From Protula sp. h YS-2021 (Eukaryota; Annelida; Polychaeta; Sabellida; Serpulidae): a DNA stretch of 64,000 nucleotides. Location: positions 50,241,347-50,305,346 of the forward strand of contig OX457024.1 of the NCBI GenBank assembly GCA_949752745.1, written 5' to 3'. Position numbers and translations under genes: made by a program. Of this stretch, positions 46,601 to 55,905 are shown piece after piece. Position 1 is the first letter of the stretch. Each line of letters begins with the position of its first letter. Under the pieces are notes generated by a model, which ran no database searches, was not told the DNA's origin, and worked only from the letters and a program-made list of their open reading frames with translations.

Positions 46601-47792
46601 GTCACGACTAACAGGATTTACTTTACATTTTTCATCCGGGTCCTGAAGGTTGTCGTTACAAATATGTTTTGCCGTAGTCTTTTTATGCGGGTCTCGCAGG
46701 TGTACGCTACGCCAATTCCCTACTTCATTGGTGATAGTTTGTTCTTTCTCTCCCTCTCTCTCACCCCCCCCCCTCCCATCTAATGTAGGTACGGCTCTAA
46801 ACGCAACCCTAACCCTTTTACCAAAGATTACGGTAACGATCTGTTCCCCAAGTTAGTTATACGCATATATAAACGGCCATGTCCTCATTCACTCCCATCG
46901 GCCAAAAGCACTAGAAAGGCATTCTTCATAAAAGTGCAACAGATGACTCACCTGGGTGGCAGAAGACGGGAGGGGGCGCGCATTTTGGTACCCAAATGGT
47001 TAACTGTTTGTCATAACACAAGATATCAGACGATTCACTTTAAAAGAGCATAATACTCGTAGAAAACGATTCCACGTGGTAGTCGCAGCAGGAACCATGA
47101 TAAGCAGCATTATAGGGACGACAACAAGTGCCAATAAAATGGTCTCCTAACCCGATAAGAACGCCAACGGTCGCGTAGATCACGGTGGATTGGTCGGCGG
47201 GCCACCAGGTCGTAGATAGGTTGGCGCTAGAAGAGGGAGTCGACCGCACTAAATAACAATCCTTATACTTCTGTCGCTAATACAAACAAGTAAGCAGCTG
47301 ACAAAAATCGAACGCCCCACCCCCATCCCCCACCCACACTCCATTTCGCTTTACAATTGATACTAAAACATCATTAATACACCCTCAGATGACACTGCCA
47401 CAGCCGGTTTGTTTGGTGTTCAACGCCCCGTTCATCGACCATAACGGCTATAATGGGACGCACGCACTAAAGGAACCATTGAGAAAAAAAAGAAAGAATG
47501 AAGAAATAAAAAACCAAGCTGGAAAGAAAGAAATTCTTGCTAGTCGCCTCCAACGACATACATGGAATAGGAAGCAGTGGGTCTGTTCTTAAGATTCCTC
47601 TAGCCAACAGAGGGAGTTAACTGGAGTAAAAATTCAAATGTCATGAGATTGAGGTTCTAAAAATATATATTATACAAATGCACATCACTACACCTTCAAA
47701 ACTTGGATCCTAACTTGACCAAGTATTTATTCATCGTCGAGACAGTTACCTACCATGTCGTAGACGTTAACCCTCACGGGCTCTCTTGCCAT
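31658..47792 (-). CDS. DESI2: deSUMOylating isopeptidase 2 (PPPDE1) homologue, five coding exons
   Basis: Complete spliced gene for a PPPDE-superfamily cysteine isopeptidase. Exons (minus strand) are 47,792-47,754, 44,430-44,358, 42,031-41,938, 37,317-37,176 and 31,843-31,658. Every intron is GT...AG and all phases join, giving 534 nt and 177 aa (human DESI2 is 194). Key residues are His29 in [10 protein letters not shown] and Cys107 in NKNCNHF. Other family blocks are [36 protein letters not shown] and [12 protein letters not shown] near the C-terminus. Family members remove SUMO or ubiquitin-like modifiers or act as thioesterases, and human DESI2 is cytoplasmic. The C-terminal tail is shorter than in vertebrates. 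Position 37 (VYGI) is usually Arg. Introns of 3.3, 2.3, 4.6 and 5.3 kb are filled with dispersed repeats. No TATA box or AATAAA close to the ends was identified; ATTAAA on the minus strand at 31,218-31,223 is a possible poly(A) signal. Confidence 0.95.
31860..33050. other. DESI2 intron 4, unannotated part
   Basis: Holds a G18 run (32,050-32,067) and AT-rich sequence. Open frames up to 136 codons on both strands overlap each other and show no family motif. Nothing is supported as a gene. Confidence 0.6.
33060..33340 (-). repeat. rep-C fragment, reverse orientation
   Basis: TTTACGTC(T)TTTTTATC, CGGGTCTGGAAAGTAAAGAC and CTTCAAATGCAAACCTAATT match the reverse form of rep-C seen at 39.4 and 46.4-46.8 kb. 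Confidence 0.55.
33561..34389 (+). mobile_element. rep-F insertion in composite tail
   Basis: Starts ACTAGATGCTGCCAGAGAGT and ends in CCCTCCGTTTCACGGGG. It contains two to three copies of GAGAAGTGGACTCCACAAGG and TTTTGA(T/C)CGATCAAACTGAA. Possible TTAA duplications lie at 33,557-33,560 and 34,390-34,393. The intact tail at 16.9 kb reads straight across this point, so it is an insertion. The relative at 40,091-40,607 starts and ends alike. Confidence 0.6.
34560..35580 (-). repeat. sat51 array 5, inverted
   Basis: About 20 units of the 51-bp satellite in reverse (GATGCGCGGTTCGCATTTCG, GACCAGTGCGCATGTTTATT). Some blocks are duplicated at larger scale: 34,940-35,030 resembles 35,345-35,435. Open frames are by-products. 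Confidence 0.88.
36150..36640 (+). repeat. rep-G copy 1
   Basis: CATGCAAAATTTCGAGGAAA, GAAAAATTGGCGAACTGCAA, GGCCATATTTCCAACAAATT and GAAAACTGAAAGAGTAGCAC match 42,655-42,880 in the same order. Open frames on the minus strand track the repeat. 35,785-36,150 and 36,640-37,170 show no gene. Confidence 0.6.
37176..37317 (-). CDS. DESI2: DESI2 exon 4 with catalytic cysteine
   Basis: Acceptor CTTCTTTCAG. The 142 nt encode [15 protein letters not shown], then [15 protein letters not shown] and [14 protein letters not shown]. It carries nucleophile Cys107. The donor is AGC/GTACGT, phase 0. Confidence 0.95.
37585..37790 (-). mobile_element. tRNA-derived SINE, diverged second copy
   Basis: Read on minus: a box-B-like TTTTCGAATCCTGC, then TTCAGTATAATGTGGCAGGG, then a tail ending AACGAACAAACAAAAT, shared with the 6,782 SINE. 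The tRNA head is partly lost. Flanks TTTTGGACAAATTT and TTTTGACAATTT may be a decayed target duplication. Flanking host sequence (37,430-37,500 and 37,800-37,870) is itself duplicated. Confidence 0.65.
37903..37965 (+). repeat. short GGTCCCCGGC tandem motif
   Basis: AGGTCCCCGGCC, AAGGTCCCCGGC and AAGGTCCC occur in line at about 17-nt spacing, preceded by CGTCCCCACC. A very short tandem array of unknown origin. Confidence 0.5.
38208..38630. mobile_element. MITE with ~75-bp terminal inverted repeats
   Basis: The left arm GCAAATAAGAAACCAAATAT ... GGCTATTCCGGAGTAGACTA ... CCGATAATTAGAATGTCACA is mirrored by the right arm (reverse complement GCAAATAAGAAACCAGATAT ... AAGCTATTTCGGAATAAACT ... ACCGATAATTCAAATGTCAC). 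The interior is AT-rich and non-coding. Target duplication unclear. Related sequence is at 51,005-51,300. Confidence 0.75.
38640..39335. other. DESI2 intron 3, unannotated part
   Basis: AT-rich. A short direct repeat (TGTGTG(T/C)AAACTTGGATATAT) appears at about 39,000 and 39,048. No gene or large repeat recognised. Confidence 0.5.
39340..39705 (-). repeat. rep-C core, reverse orientation
   Basis: Five to six units of CAGGTTTTACTTTACGTCTT, TTTATCCGGGTCTGGAAG, GTGGTCACTACA-type sequence, about 55 bp each, preceded by CAAGTTTAGGCTGCGGTG. Confidence 0.7.
40091..40607 (+). repeat. rep-F copy 2
   Basis: Same start (ACTAGATGCTGTCAAAGAGC), same internal GACTCCACAAGGTACC and GATCGATCAAACTGAAAC, same end TATATTTCACGGGG as 33,561-34,389, but shorter. 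Confidence 0.65.
40635..41130 (+). pseudogene. non-LTR retrotransposon (endonuclease/linker) remnant
   Basis: Frames broken by stops and a shift. The 66-codon stretch contains [14 protein letters not shown] then FSTIGSDHK, like the conserved Asp-Tyr-Ile-Met and Gly-Ser-Asp-His end of an APE-type endonuclease in CFDP2/RTE-like elements. Downstream, [14 protein letters not shown] then AKFVEA resembles the linker before the reverse transcriptase. No reverse-transcriptase core was found. It lies inside DESI2 intron 3. Family assignment is from memory of the motif pattern and is uncertain. Confidence 0.4.
41938..42031 (-). CDS. DESI2: DESI2 exon 3
   Basis: Acceptor CTTCTATTTCAG. The 94 nt encode [16 protein letters not shown], then [14 protein letters not shown]. 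The donor CAA/GTAACT leaves two bases of the Lys69 codon. This Gly-rich block is conserved throughout PPPDE1 proteins. Confidence 0.95.
42540..42885 (+). repeat. rep-G copy 2
   Basis: Parallels 36,380-36,620 (CATGCAAAATTTTATTT, GGTGATCGGTTCGTCAAAGT, GAAATTGGCGAATTGCAAAC, GGGCCATATTTCCACCAAGT). In intron 2 of DESI2. 42,890-43,600 has no supported gene. Confidence 0.6.
43611..43679. repeat. (AT)n microsatellite
   Basis: Pure AT tract of about 68 bp in DESI2 intron 2. Confidence 0.97.
44064..44345 (+). repeat. rep-B copy
   Basis: GCACAGTTAATAACTATG, AAAGAGCCGACAACACGGGG, G14 run (44,120-44,133), GTGACGTCGTACACC, CATCACGTCATATGCCGTTT. It ends just before DESI2 exon 2 on the other strand. Confidence 0.65.
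44358..44430 (-). CDS. DESI2: DESI2 exon 2
   Basis: Acceptor GTTTGCAG is followed by [15 protein letters not shown], then catalytic His29 and TGVEVYGI. The donor is TATAG/GTAAGAC. Length is 73 nt, ending with one base of the Glu38 codon. Confidence 0.95.
45152..45410 (-). CDS. candidate terminal exon inside DESI2 intron 1, unidentified
   Basis: Acceptor GTAATCTTTCAG is followed, after one phase base, by an 86-codon open frame reading [19 protein letters not shown], then [20 protein letters not shown], then [13 protein letters not shown] before a stop at 45,152. The paired cysteines suggest an extracellular or secreted protein, and the end is basic. A minus-strand AATAAA lies about 100 nt downstream (near 45,050). 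The phase does not fit splicing from DESI2 exon 1, so it would be a nested gene's last exon or a fragment. Family not recognised. 44,435-45,150 and 45,415-46,060 show no other coding signal. Confidence 0.27.
46140..47040 (-). repeat. rep-C element, reverse orientation
   Basis: Minus-strand counterpart of 1,280-2,740: AACTAGAGCGGCCAGTGTAC (tail), six or so ~52 bp units (46,390-46,720), then CTAATGTAGGTACGGCTCTA and AACGCAACCCTAACCCTTTT. A C run lies in 46,766-46,775. Confidence 0.7.
47754..47792 (-). CDS. DESI2: DESI2 exon 1 (coding part)
   Basis: Encodes [13 protein letters not shown] in 13 codons, ending in phase 0 at donor ATG/GTAGGTAAC. The ATG is chosen because the next residues match the conserved VNVYDM start of the family. 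The sequence just upstream (47,793-47,840) is the 5' UTR; further exons there cannot be excluded. Confidence 0.93.
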
Positions 47793-47889
47793 GCTGATCT
47801 GACTCGACTGTCCGGTCCGAGAATTCAAGGTCAATCACACTGAACGCTCTGTGAATTTCTGTTACTTCTTTATGTTACCCTGGAAATTG

Positions 47890-48240
47890 ACCAATGGAAA
47901 ACTGAAAAAAAAATCATACTAGAGCGGCCACTGCACGCACATTCTAATATGTTTCATGTCATGATGTCACAGGTGTTAATCACTCGTTCAAATCGCGATA
48001 AAATTTGACAAACCTGACTCTACCAAGTAACAATCCCACCAAACTTGAGACCTACGATGTTCAGCAATCCAAACATCTTGATTTTAACGTTATGAAGTCA
48101 CGTGTTTTGAGACAGTCAAAAACTGATACAGCTATCCAGCTGACACGAGGAATACTAATAAAAGTTTGAAGTCATTGTGCGTTTTCCGTTATCGAGATGT
48201 TTTGCACGCATGATCTTGTTCACAATACATATATATTTTG
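47890..48240 (+). repeat. rep-B fragment
   Basis: ATGTCATGATGTCACAGGTG, TTCAGCAATCC, CGTTTTCCGTTATCGAGATG, TTTTGCACGCATGATCTTG. It lies just 5' of DESI2 and may contribute to its promoter region. Confidence 0.55.
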
Positions 48241-48244
48241 TTTT

Positions 48245-48835
48245 TGTATAAACTGTTTCGGAGATATCGCAACAATACGGCCAAAAAACTTTAAAATAAA
48301 AATTTAAAAATCGCCAAAAGTACATTTTTAACGGAAATGAAGAAAAACTTCGCAGTAAACATTTGCACTATATGTGAGTTTTTCTTGCCACTTTTCAGCC
48401 TAATCCAACCAACTGTTTCAGAGATATCACAACAATATGGCCAAAAGACTTAAAAATCAAAAATTTTTAAGTTCGCCAAAAATACATTTTCAACGAAAAT
48501 GAAGAAAAACTTTGCAGTATGCATTTACGCTATATGTGTGTTCTTCTTGCGATGTCTGAGCCTTATCCAACGAACTGTTTTGGAGATATAGCCTGCCAAA
48601 GTGAAAAAAATGCACGAACCCCCCCCCCCCCCCCCCCCCCTACGCTCAAAAATTTGCCAAAATAGAATTTTTGAAGGAACGAAAAAAAATAACACCGGCA
48701 TCATCCAGACATGTACTCCAATATGTATGTATGTTTTGAGAAAAATTGACTCATTAATTTCGTAAGAACTCACAGCGGGCAGACGGACAGACACACCAAA
48801 TGCTATATATGTCTCCCTTAGGGGGAGACATATAA
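48245..48835 (+). repeat. tandem ~165 bp units ending in a hairpin
   Basis: About three units share GAGATATCACAACAATATGG, CCAAAAATACATTTT, GAAGAAAAACTTTGCAGTA and ACTATATGTG. A C22 run sits at 48,619-48,640. The 3' end has GACGGACAGACAC then the hairpin TATGTCTCCC/TTAG/GGGGAGACATA at about 48,805-48,830, which suggests an element terminus. Confidence 0.65.
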
Positions 48836-49267
48836 TTCCTAGGAGTAGATGTATTTTTAACACAAATGGGATTTTAGTCAACATTTATTGTCAATTTTTG
48901 AAGATTCACCAAACAGTAATAGTACGATTACACTATTTTTTACGACAGTAAGGTCTCTGGTGTAGGTTTAGATTCTAACAAAACCTTTTTTCTTATACCC
49001 CATTCTTAGAAAATTTGGTTACGCCAATACTTCCACCAGTTTTAGCAGATCGTCAAACAAAAGTAAAAGTTAGTAAGGTAGTAAGTAAGGCAGGTAGTAA
49101 GGTCTGCTACCTTTATCCAACAATTCAAGACAGTATGACTATTTCATTGGCGTAAGTTTAGGTGTTACTAAAACATTTTTTCTCGTACTCTTGCGCAAAT
49201 TTCGGGTGAAACAAAAATAGCTACATATAGCCGCGTAGGTACCAATGCTCGCTACCTGTATTTAAAA

Positions 49268-49939
49268 CAGGGTTGGCAAGATTTGGCCGGCCAGATTCGG
49301 CCGGCCAAATTTGCCCGGCAATTGCAGGCAAGGCAAAATCTCTTAAAGTGGCCCAATCTGGCCAAAATCTGGCAAAATCTGGTTTTTTCGCCCAATAGTT
49401 TTTAACATTTTTTTTGTTCATTAATATTAATATTTAGTTTTCTTGAAATGTAGTAAAACTAGTTTTATTCACCCAAGCACGCGTTTATTTACATAAATAA
49501 TGCACTTCCTATAACTTCAATAGCATATAGTATAGTATTTAAGTACATAAAAAGCGGAATTTTTTTGTTAAAAAGTCTTATCCGCAATTCTACAATGAAT
49601 GTCTCTGCAGATGATGCACGTTATATACTACCCTGTCGATTTACTCATGAGTACTTCGGAGTAGAGTTCGGAGTAATAAATTTGAACAGTAATTTGGAAT
49701 AGTTGCATCTCGGGTAATTAAATCTCTTTGTATGTGGCTTCACGACAAATTAATACCTTTTTATTATACCTATCAAAGTTAGAAACTCCGTTTCCCCAAG
49801 TATAAAAAAAAACTGGCGATAATTGATGATTCTATATTTTACCGGATTTTGCCAGATTTGACCAGATTTTCCCGGCAATTGCCAGATTTTGCCGCCGGCA
49901 TGGCAAAATCTAGATTTGGCCGCTTTTTTGCCGACCCTG
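49268..49939. mobile_element. hAT-type MITE, 672 bp, 8-bp TSD
   Basis: Termini CAGGGTTGGCAAGATTTGGC and, inverted, CAGGGTCGGCAAAAAAGC have the CAGGG...GGCAA form common in hAT elements. The exact 8-bp target duplication ATTTAAAA lies at 49,260-49,267 and 49,940-49,947. Subterminal copies of GGCCGGCC, GGCAATTGC and AAAATCTGG occur in both orientations. The interior is AT-rich and has no transposase, so it depended on a helper in trans. Confidence 0.88.
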
Positions 49940-50959
49940 ATTTAAAATTTCAACAGGGTAAGGCCTAGAGGTGTGGCGGTATGCCATGCCCACGTTAGCC
50001 AAAATGTAATATAAAAATGGTTTATTGTCCATATATCCACCAATTTTTGGCGAATCGCCAAAAACAAAGCAACAAAGTAATAGCCACGTGTTTCGGCAAT
50101 TTTTTTTTCTGATCGCCAAAAAATAAAAAGTAAGAGAACTGGACCTATATAATACTATCTTCCATAAAAATTTTCATGAAAATTTATTTTTGGCTGATAC
50201 TTCCTCCAGGAAAGAGACAGGTGAATCACGAAAAAAGATCATAGCCAGGTGGGTAAAAAAGCCTGCCACCTTCGATCAGCATTCCAAGATATTAAGGCCA
50301 AATAACAAGAACGAGTTGAGTTTTCAATGTTTTTTGGCGAATCACCAATAAAGGTATAGCCGTAGCTAATTTCGGTTTCCATCACTGAAAATGTTAAGAA
50401 AGTAACGGTTTTTTCGCTAATATTTATGATATTTTGTCGAATTACGAAAAAACAGCAACAACCAGGTAAGTACCAATGACCACTATCTCTAACTAAAATT
50501 TCAAGACAGGCCATTTCTCTAGTGTGATTTAACATTTCACGCCAATTTCACGCCTATCACAAAAAGTAATGGCCGGGTACAGTTTTAAAACAGTAAGGCT
50601 ATTTTCTTGGAGTCGGTTCAGATTTAAAAAAAAAAAAGCAAACGTTTTGTCGCCAATATTTCGACCAATTTTTGGCGAATGGCCAAGAAAAGTATTAAAC
50701 AAGGTGGATACTGATGTGCTCGTTGCCATTAAAACCACAGGAGGGTATACTTTTTAAAGAAAACTGGGTTAGATTACTATTTCTGGAGAAAATAGTAGTC
50801 TAACCCAATTTTTTGAGAAAAAAAGTAATAGCCAGGTAGATAGTAATATGTGCCACTATTACATAAATTAACAGAAAGGAGGTTAATTCCCTAGCGTTAG
50901 CTAAGATTTTTCGGAAAGCAATTGCTTTTTCGCCCATATTTCTGCCAATTTTTGGCGAA

Positions 50960-50965
<6 letters not shown>

Positions 50966-51005
<40 letters not shown>
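50966..51005 (+). repeat. (GA)n microsatellite
   Basis: Pure AG dinucleotide tract of about 38 bp directly abutting GAATAGACTACCG, a sequence related to the end of the 38.2 kb MITE. Confidence 0.97.
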
Positions 51006-51008
<3 letters not shown>

Positions 51009-51300
51009 GACTACCGACCTTCAAATCCTTTTAAATGGAACGTTTTTGTACAATTTTAAATTTAAATATTATAAAACCTGTAAATAATATATGGTACAAT
51101 GTAAGATATATGAAAAATTTAAAAACGTTCTATTCCAGAGAACTTTTAACTTCCGTAGTCTATTCCAGAATAGACGGTTGTCTATTCCGGAATAGACTAC
51201 CGTAGTCAATTTAGCCGATTTCACCCATGACAAAAATTATCTGAATTCCTATTTGCTTGATAAATTCTTATTTTAAATAATACAGTGTTTGATTTTTTCT
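51005..51300. mobile_element. fragments related to the 38.2 kb MITE
   Basis: GAATAGACTACCG at 51,005, GTCTATTCCGGAATAGACTA with CCGTAGTC at 51,178-51,205, and AATTCCTATTTGCTTGATAA at 51,242 share the TATTCCGGAATAGACTACCG core and the ATTTGCTT end with 38,208-38,630. Confidence 0.45.
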
Positions 51301-52084
51301 GTAATTTTATTTATTATCTTTTTTTTTGGCTAATTTTTCCGTCGAATTTTGGCCAATCACGAAAAACAAGTAACGTCCGGGTGAGCAGTAATGATTGCTA
51401 CCCTTAATTGAAAGTTCAAGACAATGAAGCTATTTTCCTGGAATTCGTTAAGATTTCATTGACTTTTTTTGCCAAAATGTCCACCAATTTTTTAGCGAAT
51501 GGCCAAAACAAGTAACAGCTAGGTGGACGCTTATGCACCCTATCTCCAACAAAAATTTTAGAACATTTCCATGAGAACCATAGGAGATACTTTCGCCAAG
51601 TTTGGCGAATTGGCAGAGAAAGAAATAGCCAGTTAACTAGTAATGTGTTCTACTATTAATTTTTCGCTAAAATCCTCGCCAATTTTTGGCCTAACAACAA
51701 AAAAGTAATGGTCAGTAAGGCAATAAGGCCTGTTATAGTTACCTAAAGTTTCAAGACAGTAAGACTATTTTCCAGCAGTTTGTTAAGATTTTACTCAAAA
51801 TTTTTTGGTTTTTCGAAAAATTTCTGCCAATTTTTGACCAACAGACAAACAAAAAAGTAACCGCCAGAAAGAACGAAGAACTTAAAGATATACACCCCAT
51901 TAAAATTGTACTTGCTTTGCAAAATGGGTATTTTATGCCTGAACCTGGAGTAACTGTTTGAATGGTAGGGACAAATATGCAGGATTCGTGCCTGAGAACA
52001 TATGAAGTTCGTTTCTATTAGCGGAACAATGTGAGACTTCGTAGCTCTGCCAGAGAGATACACGAACTGTGTTAGACCAGAAAT

Positions 52085-52725
52085 GTGTCCGTTAGAGCAC
52101 GTATGGCCTGCCTAAACCATTACAGTTACGGGCCTGTGTTCGGACCTCTCTCACGGATAGACCGATCTACCGACGCCGGTCCCAAGGGGAGGTGCACAAC
52201 TAGGTCCCATAAGCTTTCAATCCATATAGGTTTCAAACAAAACCCTTAGCTAACTATGCGTTTTGGGCCTATGCTCAGACCTCTGTCACGGACTGACCGA
52301 CGCCGGCCTAAAGGGGAGGTGCACAACTAGGTCCCATAAGCTTTCAATCCATAGAGGTTTCAAACAAAACCCTAAGCTAACTATGCGTTTTGGGCCTATG
52401 CTCAAACCTCTCTCACGGAACTGACCGACGCCGGCCTAAAGGGGAGGTGCACAACTAGGTCCCGTAAGCTTTGAATCCACATAGGTTTCAGGTTGATCGA
52501 AGCAAAACTCTAGGACAAGCTAGTCTACAAAATCCATAAATTAAGCTAAATATGCGTTTTGGGCCTATGTTCAGAGCTCTCTCAGGGATAGACGGATCGA
52601 TCACCGCCTGCCCGAAGGGGAGGTGCACAACTAGGTTCCACAAGCTTTCAATCCATATAGGTTTCAGGCTGATCGAAGTAAAATCCTAGCACAAGTTCAG
52701 TCTGCAAAACTCTAGTCTATGAGTG
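52085..52725 (+). repeat. four-unit tandem repeat (125-168 bp)
   Basis: Units start at about 52,132, 52,267, 52,393 and 52,561 with GGGCCTATG(C/T)TCAGACCTCT. They share GGGGAGGTGCACAACTAGGT and AAGCTTTCAATCCATATAGG. Unit 3 is extended by TCAGGTTGATCGAAGCAAAA. 51,865-52,085 and 52,730-53,085 show no gene. Confidence 0.9.
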
Positions 52726-53087
52726 CGCACGCACGCACAACTGACATTTTCCCCCCTCAAAATCACCGCATTTCATCATAAAAACACGCTTCCACACATT
52801 ACCTCAGATTTTGATTTTGATCATGCTCGCATACACGGACAAGTCAATTACCGTGTGGGCCATACAACCATTTTTATATCATAAATTTTCCCACCTCCTA
52901 GTAAAGTTTTGACACCTATCAATACGTCGCAACAGGGCAAATCAACTTTAATACATTGCCCTTAATTATGTTTTCTCCCACTGGAACCCTGCGAATTTCC
53001 TCTACTGAGCATGCGCAGTTGAAACCGCAAACCAGCTTATATTCGTACATTCACTAATTCTGACGAAAATATCGGCAACTTTTCGTT

Positions 53088-53088
<1 letters not shown>

Positions 53089-53121
<33 letters not shown>
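53089..53121 (+). repeat. A33 homopolymer
   Basis: 33 consecutive A residues, either a retroposon tail or slippage. No recognisable SINE or LINE body precedes it. 53,122-54,690 contains two short plus frames (53,529-53,747 and 53,794-54,054) with no family motif or splice context, so neither is called. Confidence 0.9.
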
Positions 53122-53122
<1 letters not shown>

Positions 53123-54689
53123 GCCTCGCTCCAAGAAGCGGCTACTACTGAGGTCTGACATAGCTCTAAGAAGGGGCAAGAAGAACACCGCAAGAGACAT
53201 CTAGGACTAATGTTTTGCAGACAATGGATAACCCCTTTATGCAAACTGTCTGTCACTTGACTTTGGTCACATGACATTTAAAGGCCGGTATGTAAACAGA
53301 CATAAGACAGGTGAGTGCGGAAGCTAGTCCTAGATGACATTCCTATGACAGCAAGTCACAGTTCCTACAATAGAACTTGTCACTGATGTCAGTTTTGCTT
53401 ATCTTGGCGCAAGATTCTGGCCCATGGCGTTACTCTACAAAGAGAGCATCACATAAATGGCCTGGTCGTAAATTACGACATACAGTTTTTATAGTAGTCA
53501 AATAACAATTTTGTACTGGGAAAAATAGATGTTTTCTTCAGATCAGGATACAGAATCCCCCATTATTACCCACAACAGTGATTCAACAATAAGCCAAATC
53601 ACACTTTGGGCGTTTCGAACAAAATGCGCAAGAATTCTGAATTTCGACTGCGACGGACCGATAAAAATGAAAGAAATTATAGAAAAATATAGAAGAAATA
53701 TAGCAAAAACAGCTCATTCTCGGAACATAAAGGAAATTGAAACTTGAAACTATTTGTCAAAACTTCTAATGAATTTTTAGAATAGCATACGGGTTGTTAA
53801 AAACACGACTGCTCTTTGGTGCAGGAGAAATTCAGGCGAAATCTCTCTACCATTTCTTTCATATTTGTACCCAGTTAGTTTGTATTCGAAACTCAGAATT
53901 TTGGCGCATTTTATTCCAAACGTTCAAAGTGTGGTTTGACTTGTATGAAGTTAGAGCTGACCCGCAGTCCAGAGACCCTAGTCCATCACTACTCTTCTAC
54001 CCGAACTACGTAAGGAGGTGGGAGTCATCTGGGACTAGGCTGACCCGGAGCTAAAATACGCCATGATCTCTGCTCTGCACAAGGCAAAGATAACTACATC
54101 ATTCAACTTGAATATTATATACCGTAACTCAAGAACATAGAAACCCACTTGTACAAACATCAGTTTTGAAGAAGTCGGAACTTTCGACGAATATTTCGTT
54201 TCGACTGCAACTGTTTTATAGCCTGCGTTTTATTGAGCAAGGATAATGTCTCGAAAATGTTTCGGAAATCAGAAAACTTTCTTGGTTTTTCAGATAATCT
54301 TCCCATAATCCTTTTCTGCGCACCTGTGCCCCATTATCGCCCAAAAGTGAAACAGTTTTGCTTTACTTACGTCGATTCAGAACTGGCATACGACAACTTA
54401 CATTAAAGCCAGTAGAAATACAACTATTGACAATAGCAATTCGCAATTTGGATTGAAAGAAAAGCCCAAAGCTGCCGGCAGCCATTTTTGTTCTCGAAAC
54501 ATTATCTGAAGTGTTTTATTGAGACATTTTCGAAACATTATCTGGATTTATTATTTTTTTCAGATACGTCCAATAAAATGCGATCATAGTTTCGAATAGA
54601 TGAGGAGGCCATGCAATGAGCAGTATATAAAAATATACGAAAGGGCTCAGAAACCAATTAATTCACTTTCATTGGAGTAGTAGGAAAAT

Positions 54690-55135
54690 GGGGGTTCTGT
54701 ATCACCCCCTCTCCTCTCGCACCCCCCCCCGTGGGAAAATTTTGCGATTTTGCTTATTTATCCTTTTCAGACGATTCTAAACCTTTTTGGTTTTGGGACC
54801 CCCCTCGGTGGGATTTTTTTTAAATTTTTGCATATTTATCCGTTTCAGCCAATTCTGAACAACTTTTGTTTTTTGACCCCAGCTCTCCTCGGTGGGAAAA
54901 TTTTGTGAGTTTTGCATATTTATCCATTTCAGGCAATTCTGAACTTTTTTGATTTTTTGACCCCCCTTCGCTGGGAAAATTGTGTGATTTTTGCATATTT
55001 ATCCGTTTCAGATGGTTCAGAAAAATTTTTTACCCCCTCGGTGGGAAAAAAATTGGTGATTTTTGCTATTTTTCCTTTTCAGACGATTCCGAACAACTTT
55101 AGTTTTGGGGCCCCAACCCCGGTAGGAAAATGACA
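54690..55135 (-). repeat. rep-E array, reverse orientation
   Basis: About five units of CTCGGTGGGAAAATTTTG, TTTTGCATATTTATCCGTTT and CAGACGATTCTGAACAACTT followed by a C-rich run. Its reverse complement resembles the 22.06-22.47 kb array. 55,140-55,800 has no supported gene. Confidence 0.7.
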
Positions 55136-55802
55136 TCTCCATGGGAACTTCACATTGGTCTTATCTGCTGGGTCATTCGCTCGCTGTTGAAGACGAAGTG
55201 TGAGATACACAGCAAAATGTGGTTTTTTTAAAGTGTTCTTTGCAGTTATTAAAACTATCGGTCTAGTTTTACGTCTTGGCGCCCTGTCAAACCGTTAACC
55301 AGAGCTGATAGTTGAAGTGATTAATAATACCTTGCCTTGGTGTGCTGTAAACAAAAACAACTGTTTTTTTTCATGCACGGTTCCAGAATTTTAATTTCAT
55401 CAGTATTGTACATCATTTTTTTCACATGTGTGGAGGAAAGTGCTTTAATAGTGTCTCCGTTGAGCAACGCTCTGCTTGTATGTTTTTTTGTTCAACATTG
55501 TACAAGAAAACTTGAAAGCTAAACTCGTCCCGGAAAAACAAAATAGACTGTGTGTAAAATATGGCAGATAACAATATTGGAATGCATTCTAATTATTTAT
55601 CAAAATGATGTAAAATTTCTGGGAAACATACGGAAAAAGCTTACAAAGATCGTGTAAAGTTATCTAAGCGACTCGCCTGAGTATGTCACTTTGCCTAATT
55701 TTGTTTGTGTAGAAAGATGTCAGACGTTTGATGTGGTTGTGACAAAAACTAACCTGTACAGTTGAAACAGACACGCGCTTCATTCAAAGATGTGTTATTT
55801 TT

Positions 55803-55905
55803 TCACACACACACACGCACATACAAACACAATGACACTAGCGTTCATTTTCTGAATAATGGGCGGCCGCCCTGAAAAACGGTTGCCAGGAGACAAGCTA
55901 CTCAC
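55803..55905 (+). repeat. Polinton element 2, direct repeat copy 1
   Basis: CA-rich start, then ACAATGACACTAGCGTTCAT, TTTCTGAATAATGGGCGGCC and GCCAGGAGACAAGCTA. About 90% like 56,863-56,960, 1.06 kb away in the same orientation. Its end overlaps the stop region of the minus-strand gene. Confidence 0.8.

Larger units (their letters stand above)
48890..51860 (+). repeat. rep-H degenerate ~175 bp units
   Basis: Units contain CCAATTTTTGGCGAATGGCC-type sequence, AAAAAGTAATAGCCAGGT, a variable CTA(C/T)C block, TTTCAAGACAGTAAGGCTAT and TTTTTCGCCAATATTT, at 160-190 bp spacing (for example near 50,040, 50,110, 50,330, 50,560, 50,680, 50,950, 51,490). Interrupted by a hAT MITE (49,268-49,939), a GA tract (50,966-51,005) and MITE-related sequence (51,005-51,300). 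No gene. Confidence 0.65.

Noticed and set aside
47040..47249. Minus-strand frame with Ser/Thr-rich part and a helix-like stretch
   Set aside because: The hydrophobic part is split between frames and no further exon was found; could be a gene scrap, but support is too weak.
55337..55522. Small plus frame with hydrophobic stretch
   Set aside because: No context, AT-driven composition, no recognisable motif.
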